Below the pieces are notes generated by a model, which was not told where the DNA came from, did no database searches, and was given only the letters and a program-made list of their open reading frames with translations. A DNA stretch of 64,000 bases, taken from positions 303,744 to 367,743 of the forward strand of contig NZ_SOAY01000012.1 of the NCBI RefSeq assembly GCF_004364165.1, in the 5' to 3' direction. The translations under genes and the position numbers were made by a program. This document shows, piece after piece, positions 16,869 through 26,896 of the stretch (position 1 is the stretch's first letter; every line of letters begins with the position of its first letter). Origin of the DNA: Maribacter spongiicola (GTDB lineage: Bacteria; Bacteroidota; Bacteroidia; Flavobacteriales; Flavobacteriaceae).

Positions 16869-17611
16869 TATTTTACACTTTCTGGAAAGTTTGTAATAAT
16901 ACCATCTACCGCAATACGTTTCATGGCATCAATATCAGCCGGCTCATTAACCGTCCAAGTATATATTTTAAATCCGGCATTTCTAATCTCATTTGCCTTT
17001 TCTACATCTAGATTCTTGAAATACGGGTTAATAGCCACGGCATTCAATTCTTTAGCGACAGGTATGGCATCTACCGGGTTTTCTTCGGTTAACACTGCGA
17101 TAGCCACATTAGGGTTATGTCTACGCATCTCTTTGAGTTCGTCCCAATTAAAACTTGAGATAATGAAGTTTTCTGGCGACCAGTTTCTTTGTTCGATATA
17201 ATAATTCATGATATGGTTAACCTTATCTGCAGTACCGGCACCCTTCAACTCAATATTTAAGGCTACTTTATTATCTATTAGTTTTAAGACATCTTGCAGC
17301 ATTGGTATTCCATGCCCGCCTTCAACAATAACCTTCTTCAAGTCAACTATATAATAATCTTCTATTTTACCCGGGGCATTTGTTAATCGATCTAATGTTT
17401 CGTCATGAAAAACGACTATCTCTCCACTTTTAATTTTAAAGACATCAATCTCTATCATGTCAACACCTAAATCCATTGCCTTTTGAATAGACGGTAAGGT
17501 ATTTTCAGTTTCGTGACCCATAGCACCTCTATGACCAATTACTAACGGTTCTTTCATATTACATGATGTTAAAGTGAGACAAATAATAGCTAAAGAAATT
17601 CTATTGAGCAT
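16868..17611 (-). CDS. glycerophosphodiester phosphodiesterase lipoprotein
   Basis: A 247-residue GDPD-family enzyme that hydrolyses glycerophosphodiesters to glycerol-3-phosphate and an alcohol. The catalytic and metal residues are visible in GHRGAMGHETENTL (H and R about residues 27-28, E about 36), EIDVFK (about 54-59) and VFHDETLDRLT (H about 68). The N-terminus MLNRISLAIICLTLTSC is a lipoprotein signal with the lipobox cysteine at residue 17, so it is probably membrane-anchored on the periplasmic side. It starts 3 bp after the GH13 gene ends and overlaps the next gene by 1 bp. Confidence 0.9.
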   Translation of the reverse strand: MLNRISLAIICLTLTSCNMKEPLVIGHRGAMGHETENTLPSIQKAMDLGVDMIEIDVFKIKSGEIVVFHDETLDRLTNAPGKIEDYYIVDLKKVIVEGGHGIPMLQDVLKLIDNKVALNIELKGAGTADKVNHIMNYYIEQRNWSPENFIISSFNWDELKEMRRHNPNVAIAVLTEENPVDAIPVAKELNAVAINPYFKNLDVEKANEIRNAGFKIYTWTVNEPADIDAMKRIAVDGIITNFPESVK

Positions 17612-17614
17612 GTT

Positions 17615-19390
17615 CTAAGATTTTAATTCAAAAATAAAGGATTCTAGAGGATTTAGACTGATTGTGATATGACCTTCTCCATTTTCTACTCTTAAAGTAT
17701 TCTCATGACCATAAAGTGCATCAAGTAATGGATAATTACCTTCTTTTAATTGCCACGTATTCATTAAATCCACCGGTAATTTTAAATCGAACGAAAAGTG
17801 ATTATTAACATCAAAATTTGAAACAACTATCAGTTTTTGATGCTCAGACCAACGAACATATGATAACACCCGGTGGTTGTAATTTTCAGTAATTTCTTTA
17901 TTATAGAAATGAATCTCGCGGTACGCACCCATTAGTGCGTCGCTACTTATGGTAAAATTCAATAATCGCTTGTAAAAATCTCTTAACGAAGCTTCCTCTG
18001 GTGTAGATTGACCACCATCGAATTTTTTGTTATTCACCCATCTTTGATGATGGGGAACACCTATGTAATCGAATATTGATGTTCTTGACGGACTTCCAAA
18101 GCCCGCATGCTCGGCAGCTGGCTCACCCACTTCTTGTCCGAAATAAATCATGGTCGGCGATGTGCTTATCGTTGCAGAAACCACCATTGCAGGCCTGCCA
18201 ATTTCTGCATTACCTACAAACTCTGGACTAGCAATACGCTGCTCGTCATGATTCTCTAAAAAATGAAGCATATAATGCTCTATATCTTGCAAACCATTTT
18301 GAACTACCGGTAAATGATCAGACCAACCGTAACCTTTCATAATATGTTTAAGACCGTCATAAAAATCGACCTTATCATATAAATAATCCATTTTACCCTT
18401 ATGGATATATGTTCTATATAAATCTGGATTATACACCTCTGCCATTATAAAAGCATCAGGGTTTTTCATTTTTATGGATGAATTCATAAAGCTCCAAAAC
18501 TCTACCGGAACCATTTCTGCCATATCATATCTAAAACCATCAACACCCATTGATAACCAATACAAGGCAACATCTCTAAACTTACGCCAAGAACTAGGTA
18601 CTACTTTTTTTTTCCAATAATTAAAATGCTCTTCGTGACCTTTCTCGCCGAAATCATTTGGTAGCATATCAAAATCTAGACCACCATCTGGTCTTACTCC
18701 GTAATTTATTCGAACGGTCTCATACCAATCGTTCATATCTGGTTGCGGACTACGAGAACCATTACCAGTCCATTTCGCGGGTATTTCAACTAACTTATTA
18801 TTTATATAATCTGGAATACTTCCTCCTAAAGGCACATAACCATCTCGCCACTGTGGAGTTTGGAATTCCGTTCCCGGGATGTAATAAAAATTATTGTCTT
18901 TTTGATATTCAACGGATGTATCATCTCCAAAACCAAAATCAGAAACCCCGTTAGGATTCGTCTTTCCTTCATACTTTCTAGCTATATGATTGGGCACAAT
19001 ATCTATAATCACCTTCATGCCTGCTTTGTGGGTACGATCAATTAATGATTTAAACTCTTTTAACCTATTTGACGGATCAGTAGCTAAATCAGGGTTAACA
19101 TTGTAATAATCTTTAACCGCGTAAGGCGACCCCGCTCTACCTTTAACCACGTCTGGATCATCATTTGAAATACCGATTTCAGTATAGTCATTGATAACAG
19201 CATGATGCGGTATACCGGTATACCAAATATGGGTAATACCTAAATCTTTAATCTCAGTGAGCGCTTTTTTATTAAAATCAGCAAACTTCCCTACTCCGTT
19301 TTCTTCGATGGTACCCCATGGTTTGTTATTGGTATTTGTATTACCAAAAAGCCTGGTAAATACATGATAAATTACAATCTTACTATTCAT
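17615..19390 (-). CDS. GH13 alpha-amylase-family glycoside hydrolase, cytoplasmic
   Basis: A 591-residue GH13 enzyme acting on alpha-1,4-glucans or maltodextrins. The catalytic triad is readable: nucleophile D289 in GFRYDMAEM, acid/base E318 in IMAEVYNP and D382 in LENHDEQR. DIVPNH (about residues 118-123) is conserved region I. No signal peptide is present, so it should act on imported oligosaccharides in the cytoplasm. The start at 19390 (MNSKIVIYHVF) is preferred to an ATG 12 bp upstream. It follows GH65 and pgmB in the operon, consistent with intracellular breakdown of maltodextrin. Cyclomaltodextrinase or neopullulanase activity is possible. Confidence 0.9.
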   Translation of the reverse strand: MNSKIVIYHVFTRLFGNTNTNNKPWGTIEENGVGKFADFNKKALTEIKDLGITHIWYTGIPHHAVINDYTEIGISNDDPDVVKGRAGSPYAVKDYYNVNPDLATDPSNRLKEFKSLIDRTHKAGMKVIIDIVPNHIARKYEGKTNPNGVSDFGFGDDTSVEYQKDNNFYYIPGTEFQTPQWRDGYVPLGGSIPDYINNKLVEIPAKWTGNGSRSPQPDMNDWYETVRINYGVRPDGGLDFDMLPNDFGEKGHEEHFNYWKKKVVPSSWRKFRDVALYWLSMGVDGFRYDMAEMVPVEFWSFMNSSIKMKNPDAFIMAEVYNPDLYRTYIHKGKMDYLYDKVDFYDGLKHIMKGYGWSDHLPVVQNGLQDIEHYMLHFLENHDEQRIASPEFVGNAEIGRPAMVVSATISTSPTMIYFGQEVGEPAAEHAGFGSPSRTSIFDYIGVPHHQRWVNNKKFDGGQSTPEEASLRDFYKRLLNFTISSDALMGAYREIHFYNKEITENYNHRVLSYVRWSEHQKLIVVSNFDVNNHFSFDLKLPVDLMNTWQLKEGNYPLLDALYGHENTLRVENGEGHITISLNPLESFIFELKS

Positions 19391-19434
19391 GGGGCAATTC
19401 AATTTTAAACTTCAGAACACTAATCAAAGACTTA

Positions 19435-21738
19435 TTACACAGTAGTCAATTCATCTGGAAACAAAGCTACTTTCTTTCCATTTACGCGAATGGTCACTTC
19501 TTCGGTACCAATTAATTGAAAAGTTGTGTTTTTAGCAGTAACATTCACCTTAATAATTCTATTTCTAAAATTGACCTTAAACGAGTATGCACTCCACTGA
19601 TTAGGAATTTGTGGCTTGAAAGATAACTTGTCGTTTATAACACGCATACCTCCAAAACCTTCCACAATACTCATCCAAGTTCCAGCCATAGATGTAATAT
19701 GCAAACCTTCTTCAACTTCTTTATTATAATCATCCAAATCTAATCTAGATGTTCTTAAATAAAAATTATACGCCTGTTCCATTCTGCCCAACTTCGCCGC
19801 CTGAATACTATGCACACATGGTGACAAAGAAGATTCATGAACGGTAAAAGGCTCATAGAAATCGAAATGTTTTTCTAAATCTTCAACCGAGAAATCTTCT
19901 TCAAAAAAGTAAAAGCCCTGTAAAACATCTGCTTGTTTAATATATGGAGACCTTAAAATTCTGTCCCAACTCCATTTTTGATTAATAGGTCTCTCGGACT
20001 TTGGTAAATCATCTACCCTTACCAAATCTTTATCTAGAAAACCATCTTGTTGTAAAAACACCCCATGTTCTTTCGAATATGGGAAATACATTTTATTGGC
20101 TACTTTTCTCCATTTATCACACTCTCTATCGGTAAGCTTTGTTTTACCTATTATTCTATGATAATCATCTGAATACCCGTTTTTAACTTTTTCTAATTGA
20201 GTTAGGGTATAATTAATACACCATTTTGCTAAATAGTTCGTATACCAGTTATTATTTACATTGTTCTCATACTCATTAGGTCCTGTAACCCCAAGCATAA
20301 CATATTTATTTTTATCCTTAGATAAGTTAACACGTTGATGCCAGAATCTAGAAATACCGATTAATACTTCTAATCCCATTTCTGGGATGTAGCTGTAATC
20401 GCCAGTATATCTAAAATAGTTATGTATTGCAAAGGCAATAGCCCCGTTTCTATGAATTTCTTCAAAGGTAATTTCCCATTCGTTATGGCATTCTTCACCA
20501 TTCATAGTTACCATTGGGTATAATGCTGCACCATTAGAGAAACCTAATTTCTTGGCATTTTCAATCGCTTTTTCTAAATGATTGTATCGATATTTTAATA
20601 GCTTTCTAGCAACTTTATCATCTTTGGTAGCCATGTAAAAAGGAATACAATATGCCTCTGTATCCCAATAAGTACTACCTCCATATTTTTCACCTGTAAA
20701 CCCTTTCGGACCAATATTAAGCCTAGAATCTGTACCTAAATACGTTTGGTTTAATTGAAATATATTAAAACGAATACCTTGTTGCGCCTTAATATCGCCT
20801 TCAATAACTATATCGCTCATCTCCCAAATAGAAGCCCAAGCTTCTTTTTGTTTCTGCAATAGTTCATCAAAGCCTAAAGCACTCACTTCATCTAAAGACT
20901 TATGTGCAACTTGTACCAATTCTTGATTAGGGTGATTTCTTGCAACAGTGTAACCGCCAAACTTCGTCAAAGTAACAGATTCGTCTGCCTTTACATTTTG
21001 CTCAAATTTTAAAGACACAAAATTATCTGTCTGTTCTGAAGAAACACCCGGCACTTGATTTCCATCATATTCTAAAGAAGCCTGCATAAACGTACAGGTC
21101 TTGAATTCAGTTTTCATAGTATGCGCCTCGATAAAGGCACGATTATCTGTTGTGCTTACATTTGTAGTGTTCCAGAATTTGTCGTCCCAGTTGCTATCTT
21201 CATTTGTAATTCCACTATCTAAATACGGCTCAAATACTATGGCAGCATCTGTTTTTAATACCTTAATAGTATATGAAATGGCACCTACCGTATCTATATC
21301 TATACTTAAAAATCGTTTAACAACAACTTCTATCTCAACATTATTAGTAGTTACTGCATGAAAAGTACGAGTGTATACACCCTCTTTCATGTTCAATTCT
21401 CGTCTAAAATTTGACACTTTTTTACTCGTTGCCAAATCGAACTCTACCCCATCAACATAAATTTTGATTCCAATCCAATTAGGAGCGTTCAAAACCTTTG
21501 CAAAATATTCTGGATAGCCGTTTTTCCACCATCCTACACGAGTTTTATCAGGATAATATACTCCTGCAATATAACTGCCTTGAAAAGTTTTACCGGTATA
21601 GGTTTCTTCAAAATTAGCACGTTGCCCCATGGCACCGTTACCTATGCTAAATATACTTTCTGAAGATTTTACGTTTTCTTGATCGAAACCTTCTTCTATG
21701 ATGCACCAATTATCTGGTTTTATATAATCTTGATTCAT
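19435..21738 (-). CDS. GH65 glycoside phosphorylase, probably maltose phosphorylase
   Basis: A 767-residue GH65 protein that would phosphorolyse an alpha-glucosyl disaccharide, giving beta-glucose-1-phosphate and glucose. It shows the N-terminal beta-sandwich opening NWCIIEEGFDQENVKSSES and NGAMGQRANFEE. The (alpha/alpha)6 core follows with GGSTYWDTEAY and the acid region GEECHNEWEITFEEIHRNGA. The C-terminal beta domain ends with RVNGKK. Length is normal. Its neighbour beta-phosphoglucomutase uses beta-glucose-1-phosphate, and the operon sits beside susCD under a LacI regulator, which makes maltose the likely substrate. Trehalose or kojibiose cannot be excluded from the sequence. Confidence 0.9.
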   Translation of the reverse strand: MNQDYIKPDNWCIIEEGFDQENVKSSESIFSIGNGAMGQRANFEETYTGKTFQGSYIAGVYYPDKTRVGWWKNGYPEYFAKVLNAPNWIGIKIYVDGVEFDLATSKKVSNFRRELNMKEGVYTRTFHAVTTNNVEIEVVVKRFLSIDIDTVGAISYTIKVLKTDAAIVFEPYLDSGITNEDSNWDDKFWNTTNVSTTDNRAFIEAHTMKTEFKTCTFMQASLEYDGNQVPGVSSEQTDNFVSLKFEQNVKADESVTLTKFGGYTVARNHPNQELVQVAHKSLDEVSALGFDELLQKQKEAWASIWEMSDIVIEGDIKAQQGIRFNIFQLNQTYLGTDSRLNIGPKGFTGEKYGGSTYWDTEAYCIPFYMATKDDKVARKLLKYRYNHLEKAIENAKKLGFSNGAALYPMVTMNGEECHNEWEITFEEIHRNGAIAFAIHNYFRYTGDYSYIPEMGLEVLIGISRFWHQRVNLSKDKNKYVMLGVTGPNEYENNVNNNWYTNYLAKWCINYTLTQLEKVKNGYSDDYHRIIGKTKLTDRECDKWRKVANKMYFPYSKEHGVFLQQDGFLDKDLVRVDDLPKSERPINQKWSWDRILRSPYIKQADVLQGFYFFEEDFSVEDLEKHFDFYEPFTVHESSLSPCVHSIQAAKLGRMEQAYNFYLRTSRLDLDDYNKEVEEGLHITSMAGTWMSIVEGFGGMRVINDKLSFKPQIPNQWSAYSFKVNFRNRIIKVNVTAKNTTFQLIGTEEVTIRVNGKKVALFPDELTTV

Positions 21739-21786
21739 AAAATTTATATTGAATTGTAAAAAAGAAACTAGAGATAAACATTCTTA

Positions 21787-22455
21787 TTAAGCTTTATGCT
21801 CTTTATTAAGTAATGATTTTAAAAAATCATCGGTCATTTCGGTAAAGTCGTTAAAATTATAATCAGCCTCATTTAATATATCAGCATCTCCTATGCCTAT
21901 ACTTACCATATTGGCAGCATTAGCCGCCTGAATACCAGCAACTGCATCTTCAAAAACCACACATGAATTGGCTGCAATACCTAAATTATTCGCTGCAATC
22001 AAAAACACCTCCGGATCCGGCTTAGCTTTAGTTACGCTATTACCGTCGACAATACTATCGAAATACGGCAATAGATCAACCTTCTCTAAAATGGGCCTTG
22101 CATTCTTACTGGCAGAACCCAATGCTATCGGTATATTTTTTTTCTTCAAATATTCTAAAACCCTAGTTACATCTGGCAAAATCTCACTTGAATCCATCTT
22201 TTCGATATAAGCAAGGTAATCTACATTTTTCTCTACCATCCAGGTATCAAATTGCTCTTGGGTTGCTTTTACATTGCCAATATCTAAAAGAATTTCTAAA
22301 CATCTTTTTCGACTGACGCCTTTAAAGAGTTCGTTCTGCTCTTTAGTAAATTCAAACCCTAATTCATTGGCCAGTTTGCGCCAAGCTAAATAGTGATATT
22401 TAGCCGTATCAACTATAACTCCGTCTAAGTCAAATATAAAACCTACTTTCTCCAT
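21787..22455 (-). CDS. pgmB: beta-phosphoglucomutase
   Basis: HAD-superfamily enzyme of 222 residues that converts beta-glucose-1-phosphate to glucose-6-phosphate. The catalytic aspartates are D9 and D11 in FDLDGVIVDTAKYHYLAW, and the YH pair after the motif is typical of beta-phosphoglucomutase. GSASKNARPILEK (about residues 112-124) and KPDPEVFLIAA plus FEDAVAGIQAA complete the HAD motifs. The start at 22455 is taken because MEKVGFIFDLDGV begins the conserved sequence; an ATG 6 bp upstream is possible. It pairs with the GH65 phosphorylase. Confidence 0.93.
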   Translation of the reverse strand: MEKVGFIFDLDGVIVDTAKYHYLAWRKLANELGFEFTKEQNELFKGVSRKRCLEILLDIGNVKATQEQFDTWMVEKNVDYLAYIEKMDSSEILPDVTRVLEYLKKKNIPIALGSASKNARPILEKVDLLPYFDSIVDGNSVTKAKPDPEVFLIAANNLGIAANSCVVFEDAVAGIQAANAANMVSIGIGDADILNEADYNFNDFTEMTDDFLKSLLNKEHKA

Positions 22456-22468
22456 TATCACAAAAATA

Positions 22469-23491
22469 TTAATTGATTGTAGAACCTCTTTTAATTAATG
22501 TTGCATTGATTACCTCTGTTCTAAAAGGCTCTTCTACTACTTTAGTTGTCTCCATTCTATCTATCAGCATTTTAGCGGCTAGTTCGCCCATTTTCTCACC
22601 ATGCTGGGCAACAGTGCTTAATTTAGGCGAAGAGTATCTAGATAAGATTCCGTCTGTAAACCCAATAATTGAAATTTCGTCAGGTATCTTAAAACCCAAT
22701 TGTTGAATAACACTCATACATTGAACCGCAAAAATCTCATTAACACATAAGACCGCTTCTATTTTATTTTTTTGAAAAAACTCTGTTATTAGCTTTGTAT
22801 TGTCCAAATCGTGTGGCAAGGTCAAAATTAAATTCTCATCGAACGGAATATTATTATCCTTTAAAGCCGCTAAATAACCTTCTTTTCTACTTTCACTTAC
22901 ATTAAAATAATTCTCGGTAGTAATCAATGCTATTTTTTTAGAACCTTTCTTTATAAAATGTGTGACCGATTCACGTGATATTTCAAGATCATTCAATATT
23001 ACCTTATCACAAGCAACATCTTGGGTAACTCTATCAAAAAGTACGATGGGTATACCCTGATCTAATAATTCCTTTAAATGTGTAAAATCATTTTTTCGCT
23101 GTGTTTCAGCACTTAGCGAAAGTATAAAGCCGTCTATACTACCATTCGCTAACATTTCCATGTTAATAACCTCTTTATCAAACGATTCATCAGAAATACA
23201 AACAATTACATTATAACCCATTTGATTTGCATACATTTCTATACCCCTAAAAACTGTAGTAAAAAAATGATGTACAATATCTGGAATTATTACCCCTATA
23301 TTTTTAGTTCTTCTATTTTTTAAGCTAAGCGCTATATTATTAGGACGATAATTATAGAATTTTGCAAAAGCTTTAATTCTATCTCTTGTGTCCTTGCTTA
23401 TTTCTTTGCTGTTTTTTAATGCCTTCGACACTGTAGAAATAGAAACATCTAGTTCTTTAGCAATATCTTTTAAAGTGATTTTTGGTTTCAA
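22469..23491 (-). CDS. LacI-family transcriptional regulator of the alpha-glucan locus
   Basis: A 340-residue LacI/GalR repressor. The N-terminal helix-turn-helix and hinge are readable: TLKDIAKELDVSISTVSKAL (residues 5-24) and YRPNNIALSLKNRRT (about 48-62). A periplasmic-binding-protein-like effector domain begins at NIGVIIPDI. It is the first gene of the minus-strand catabolic run and is divergent from susC, with a LacI-type palindrome (23704-23719) in the shared 321-bp gap. The effector is probably a maltodextrin or a related sugar. Whether it represses or activates susCD cannot be read from the sequence. Confidence 0.92.
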   Translation of the reverse strand: MKPKITLKDIAKELDVSISTVSKALKNSKEISKDTRDRIKAFAKFYNYRPNNIALSLKNRRTKNIGVIIPDIVHHFFTTVFRGIEMYANQMGYNVIVCISDESFDKEVINMEMLANGSIDGFILSLSAETQRKNDFTHLKELLDQGIPIVLFDRVTQDVACDKVILNDLEISRESVTHFIKKGSKKIALITTENYFNVSESRKEGYLAALKDNNIPFDENLILTLPHDLDNTKLITEFFQKNKIEAVLCVNEIFAVQCMSVIQQLGFKIPDEISIIGFTDGILSRYSSPKLSTVAQHGEKMGELAAKMLIDRMETTKVVEEPFRTEVINATLIKRGSTIN

Positions 23492-23593
23492 AAAAAGGAT
23501 TTTAAATTTTAAGATAATAACTTAAATGAATCTAAAAGTTAAAGTTTGAAAATCAATGGTATTTCGTAAATATATACAAAAAAGGATTTTTCA

Positions 23594-23601
23594 TATATTT
23601 G
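23594..23601 (+). promoter_or_regulatory. candidate -7 element upstream of susC (TATATTTG)
   Basis: A perfect TAnnTTTG match in the lacI-susC gap. No -33 TTTG is found at the usual distance. If used, it would give a leader of about 205 nt and place the LacI-type palindrome roughly 100 nt downstream of the start. Confidence 0.35.
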
Positions 23602-23703
23602 CATAATAATCAAATATTCACATTTAACCTCTATGTTAATTAAGAATATCATAATATTGTCTATTCGCATTCATTATACTCGCAAAAAAGAAAAGTTATT
23701 AAC

Positions 23704-23719
23704 ACGAAACCGTTTTCGT
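23704..23719. promoter_or_regulatory. LacI-family operator-like palindrome
   Basis: ACGAAACCGTTTTCGT is a 16-bp inverted repeat centred on CG with 7 of 8 pairs complementary. This is the form expected for LacI/GalR-family operators. It lies between the divergent lacI and susC genes, 93 bp before the susC start. The rest of the 321-bp gap is AT-rich with no other clear element. Confidence 0.6.
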
Positions 23720-23812
23720 AATATTTTAACTTAAACAATACCATTGCCAACACCGCTTTTTACATATTTTTAACAATTGAAATTAAATAAACTCAACTTA
23801 AATTAACAATTT

Positions 23813-26800
23813 ATGAAGATTACATTCCTAAAAAGTCTGTTAGTTCTCGGTGCATTTTTGTGCTTTGGATCCATACAGGCACAAGAAGTATCTGGAACTG
23901 TTTCAGATGCAAGTGGACCTTTACCAGGAGCTAGTGTTCTTGAAAAAGGAACAACGAACGGTACACAAACTGATTTTGACGGTAATTATACATTGACCGC
24001 TGAAGAAGGTGCTGTACTTATTGTTAGTTATATCGGCTACAAAACTCAAGAAGTAGCAGTAAACGGTAGAACTTCAATCAACTTCACTTTAGAAGAAGAT
24101 GCCGAAGCATTGGAAGAAGTTGTAATTATCGGTTACGGTACTACAACTGTTAAAGATGCAACCGGTTCTGTATCTTCTGTTACATCAGAAGATTTTAACG
24201 GAGGTATTATTTCCTCTCCAGAACAATTAATACAAGGTAAAACTGCAGGTGTACAAATTTCGCAAGCTAGTGGAGAGCCAGGTGCTGGTATTACTTTGAG
24301 AATTAGAGGTGCTGGTTCTGTACGAGGAAATAACAGTCCATTATTTGTTATTGATGGTGTACCTGTATCAAATGAAAGTGTTTCTGCTTCAGGTGGAGAT
24401 TTAGGTGCTGGTAGTAGTGGCGCTAAAAACCCGTTAAACTTTTTAAACCCTAACGATATCGAAAGCATGAGTGTTCTAAAAGATGCTTCTGCAACGGCTA
24501 TTTACGGATCTAGAGGTGCAAATGGTGTAGTTGTAATAACAACCAAATCTGGAAAAGGCGGAGGAACCTCTGGTCAATGGGGCTTCTCTAGTAATTTGAA
24601 TATTGCAACAGTAGCAAACACTTATGACCTTTTATCTTCTGAAGAGTTCGTAGAAAGAGGTGGTGCTGACCTTGGTGGATCAACTGACTGGCAAGAATAT
24701 CTTTTTAGAACGACAGCCTCTACTGACAATAACCTTTCTTATTCTCAAAACTACGGATCTGGAAACGTAAGGGCCACTTTTGGATATTCAAAGCAATTTG
24801 GCGTAATCGAAAATACTGATTTTGAACGTATTTCAGGTAGAATAAACTTAACTCAACGTTTTTTTGACAATAAGCTAACACTAAATGCTCAAGGAACCGT
24901 ATCTAGAATTAATGATAGGGCACCTTTTATTAGTAGAACTTCCGGAAGTACCGGAGATTTATTAGCAGCTACATATTATTCTAATCCTACATTAAATGCA
25001 AATCCAAATATTGGTGCTGATCCAGATAGAAACCCTGCAAATCTATTAACGTATTATGATGATAATTCAGGTACAGACAGATTTCTTGGAAATGTATCGT
25101 TAAACTATGCATTTACCGACGAGCTTTCAGCTAAAATTAATTTCGGTCTTGACACTTCTGAATCAACTAGAGGACAAGTTGTAAGCCCTGATATTCTTGG
25201 ATTTACGAACGGTGTAGTTGGAAATGGTCGGGCAATAGTAAGCAACTTAGATACTGAAAGTAAATTAATGGAACTCACCATTAATTATAACAAAGAATTT
25301 GAAAATTCTAAATTAGATGCACTTGTAGGTTATTCATTTCAAGATTTTAATAGAAGTGGCCAAAATTTACTAGGGCAAGGCTATGCTACTTCTGATATGA
25401 ATCAAATAATATCAAGTACTCAACAAGCTTATGAAGATACTCGCAACCTTGCAAGTAATTATCAAGGTTATGGAATTGGTACTTTTAACGATTTACCAGG
25501 CAACGGTGATCAATTTAGAATTCTAGGATTGACTCCTAATATTAATTCAACTACAAGTAGTAGTTTACCTAATATTCCAATTAATGCATTCTCAGTAGAT
25601 ACTTTTGATTTTACAGATGAGTTACAATCTTTCTTCGGTAGGCTAAATTACACTCTTAATGATAAATACTTATTTACAGGTACGGTAAGAGCGGATGGTT
25701 CTTCTAAATTTGGTGATAATAATAAGTACGGTATTTTTCCTTCTGCGGCTTTCGCTTGGAAACTTAATCAAGAAGATTTCGTAAATGAAGACACTTTTTC
25801 AACTCTTAAATTAAGAGCAAGTTGGGGTATTACGGGTAACCAAGACGGTCTTGGTTATGGTGCATACTTAAACAGAACCAGATGGGACGGCTTAGGTATA
25901 GGAAGTAATTCTCAATTATCAGCACCTGCAACAAGAGAAGTAGCCTTTGCAAACCCAGACCTTAAATGGGAATCTACAACACAATATGGTTTAGGTTTTG
26001 ATTTCGGTTTTAATAACGACCGTTTTACCGCTACTATTGATCTTTATAGAAAAGAAACAAATGATATTCTATTGAATTTACCAGCGGTACAGCCGGCAAC
26101 TTCTCCTTTTGTTTTCCAAAATATAGATGGCACAATTGTTAACCAAGGTGTAGAATTAGGACTTGATTATGATTTAATTGCTACAGATGACTTTAACTGG
26201 AATGCCAATTTCAATATTTCTTACAACCAAAATGAGTTGACTAACTATGATGGTCCAAACATACAAGCTGGTAATTTATATGGGCAAGGTCTAACAGGTA
26301 CTACATCTCAAGTTTTAACCGACGGTCAGGCTTTATATACTTATGAATTACGTTTAGTTGATGAGAATTTTCAAGTTGATACGGACCCAACTATTCTTGA
26401 TAAGTCGGCATTGCCAAAGATCGTCTCTGGTTTATCGACAAGTATGAGTTATAAAAACTGGGATGCTTCTTTATTCTTCTCAGGACAATTTGGATTTTAT
26501 GTTTACAACAACACCGCAAATGCATTGTTTGCTGCCCCACAAATTGGAAGTAGAAACAATTTACAAAGTGTTTTGGACGATAATATTACTTTATCTGCAA
26601 CGAACCCAAGTACGTTCTTTTTAGAAAAAGGAGATTTCGTAAGACTTCAAACAGCGTCTATAGGGTATAACGTACCATTAAGCGGAGAAGGTACTTTTAA
26701 AACCATGCGCTTAAGTGCAGTTGGTCAAAATCTTTTTTTATTAACAGGGTATAGCGGATTAGATCCTGAGGTTAGCACTTCAGATATACCATCTAATGGA

Positions 26801-26878
26801 TTCCCATCCGCTTCGATAGACTATCTATCATATCCAAGACCAGTAACTTTCAGTGTTGGATTTAACGTTACATTTTAA
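23813..26878 (+). CDS. susC: SusC/RagA-family TonB-linked outer-membrane transporter
   Basis: A 1021-residue TonB-dependent importer of glycans. It has a signal peptide (residues 1 to about 23, ending IQAQ), then a carboxypeptidase-D-like regulatory domain (VSGTVSDASGPLPGASVLEKGT) and the plug with the SusC hallmarks IRGAGSVRGNNSPLFVIDG, SMSVLKDASATAIYGSRGAN and GVVVITTKSG. A long beta-barrel follows, ending in FSVGFNVTF with a terminal aromatic. It should form a complex with the SusD-like protein encoded 18 bp downstream and import maltodextrins into the periplasm. The substrate is inferred from the divergent catabolic genes and the shared regulator. Confidence 0.95.
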   Translation: MKITFLKSLLVLGAFLCFGSIQAQEVSGTVSDASGPLPGASVLEKGTTNGTQTDFDGNYTLTAEEGAVLIVSYIGYKTQEVAVNGRTSINFTLEEDAEALEEVVIIGYGTTTVKDATGSVSSVTSEDFNGGIISSPEQLIQGKTAGVQISQASGEPGAGITLRIRGAGSVRGNNSPLFVIDGVPVSNESVSASGGDLGAGSSGAKNPLNFLNPNDIESMSVLKDASATAIYGSRGANGVVVITTKSGKGGGTSGQWGFSSNLNIATVANTYDLLSSEEFVERGGADLGGSTDWQEYLFRTTASTDNNLSYSQNYGSGNVRATFGYSKQFGVIENTDFERISGRINLTQRFFDNKLTLNAQGTVSRINDRAPFISRTSGSTGDLLAATYYSNPTLNANPNIGADPDRNPANLLTYYDDNSGTDRFLGNVSLNYAFTDELSAKINFGLDTSESTRGQVVSPDILGFTNGVVGNGRAIVSNLDTESKLMELTINYNKEFENSKLDALVGYSFQDFNRSGQNLLGQGYATSDMNQIISSTQQAYEDTRNLASNYQGYGIGTFNDLPGNGDQFRILGLTPNINSTTSSSLPNIPINAFSVDTFDFTDELQSFFGRLNYTLNDKYLFTGTVRADGSSKFGDNNKYGIFPSAAFAWKLNQEDFVNEDTFSTLKLRASWGITGNQDGLGYGAYLNRTRWDGLGIGSNSQLSAPATREVAFANPDLKWESTTQYGLGFDFGFNNDRFTATIDLYRKETNDILLNLPAVQPATSPFVFQNIDGTIVNQGVELGLDYDLIATDDFNWNANFNISYNQNELTNYDGPNIQAGNLYGQGLTGTTSQVLTDGQALYTYELRLVDENFQVDTDPTILDKSALPKIVSGLSTSMSYKNWDASLFFSGQFGFYVYNNTANALFAAPQIGSRNNLQSVLDDNITLSATNPSTFFLEKGDFVRLQTASIGYNVPLSGEGTFKTMRLSAVGQNLFLLTGYSGLDPEVSTSDIPSNGFPSASIDYLSYPRPVTFSVGFNVTF

Positions 26879-26896
26879 AAACAAAAAAATAGGATT

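Noticed and set aside
24133..24468. Open frame on the minus strand inside susC
   Set aside because: It lies wholly within the strongly supported SusC plug region and its translation is repetitive and non-homologous; it is a shadow of the real gene.
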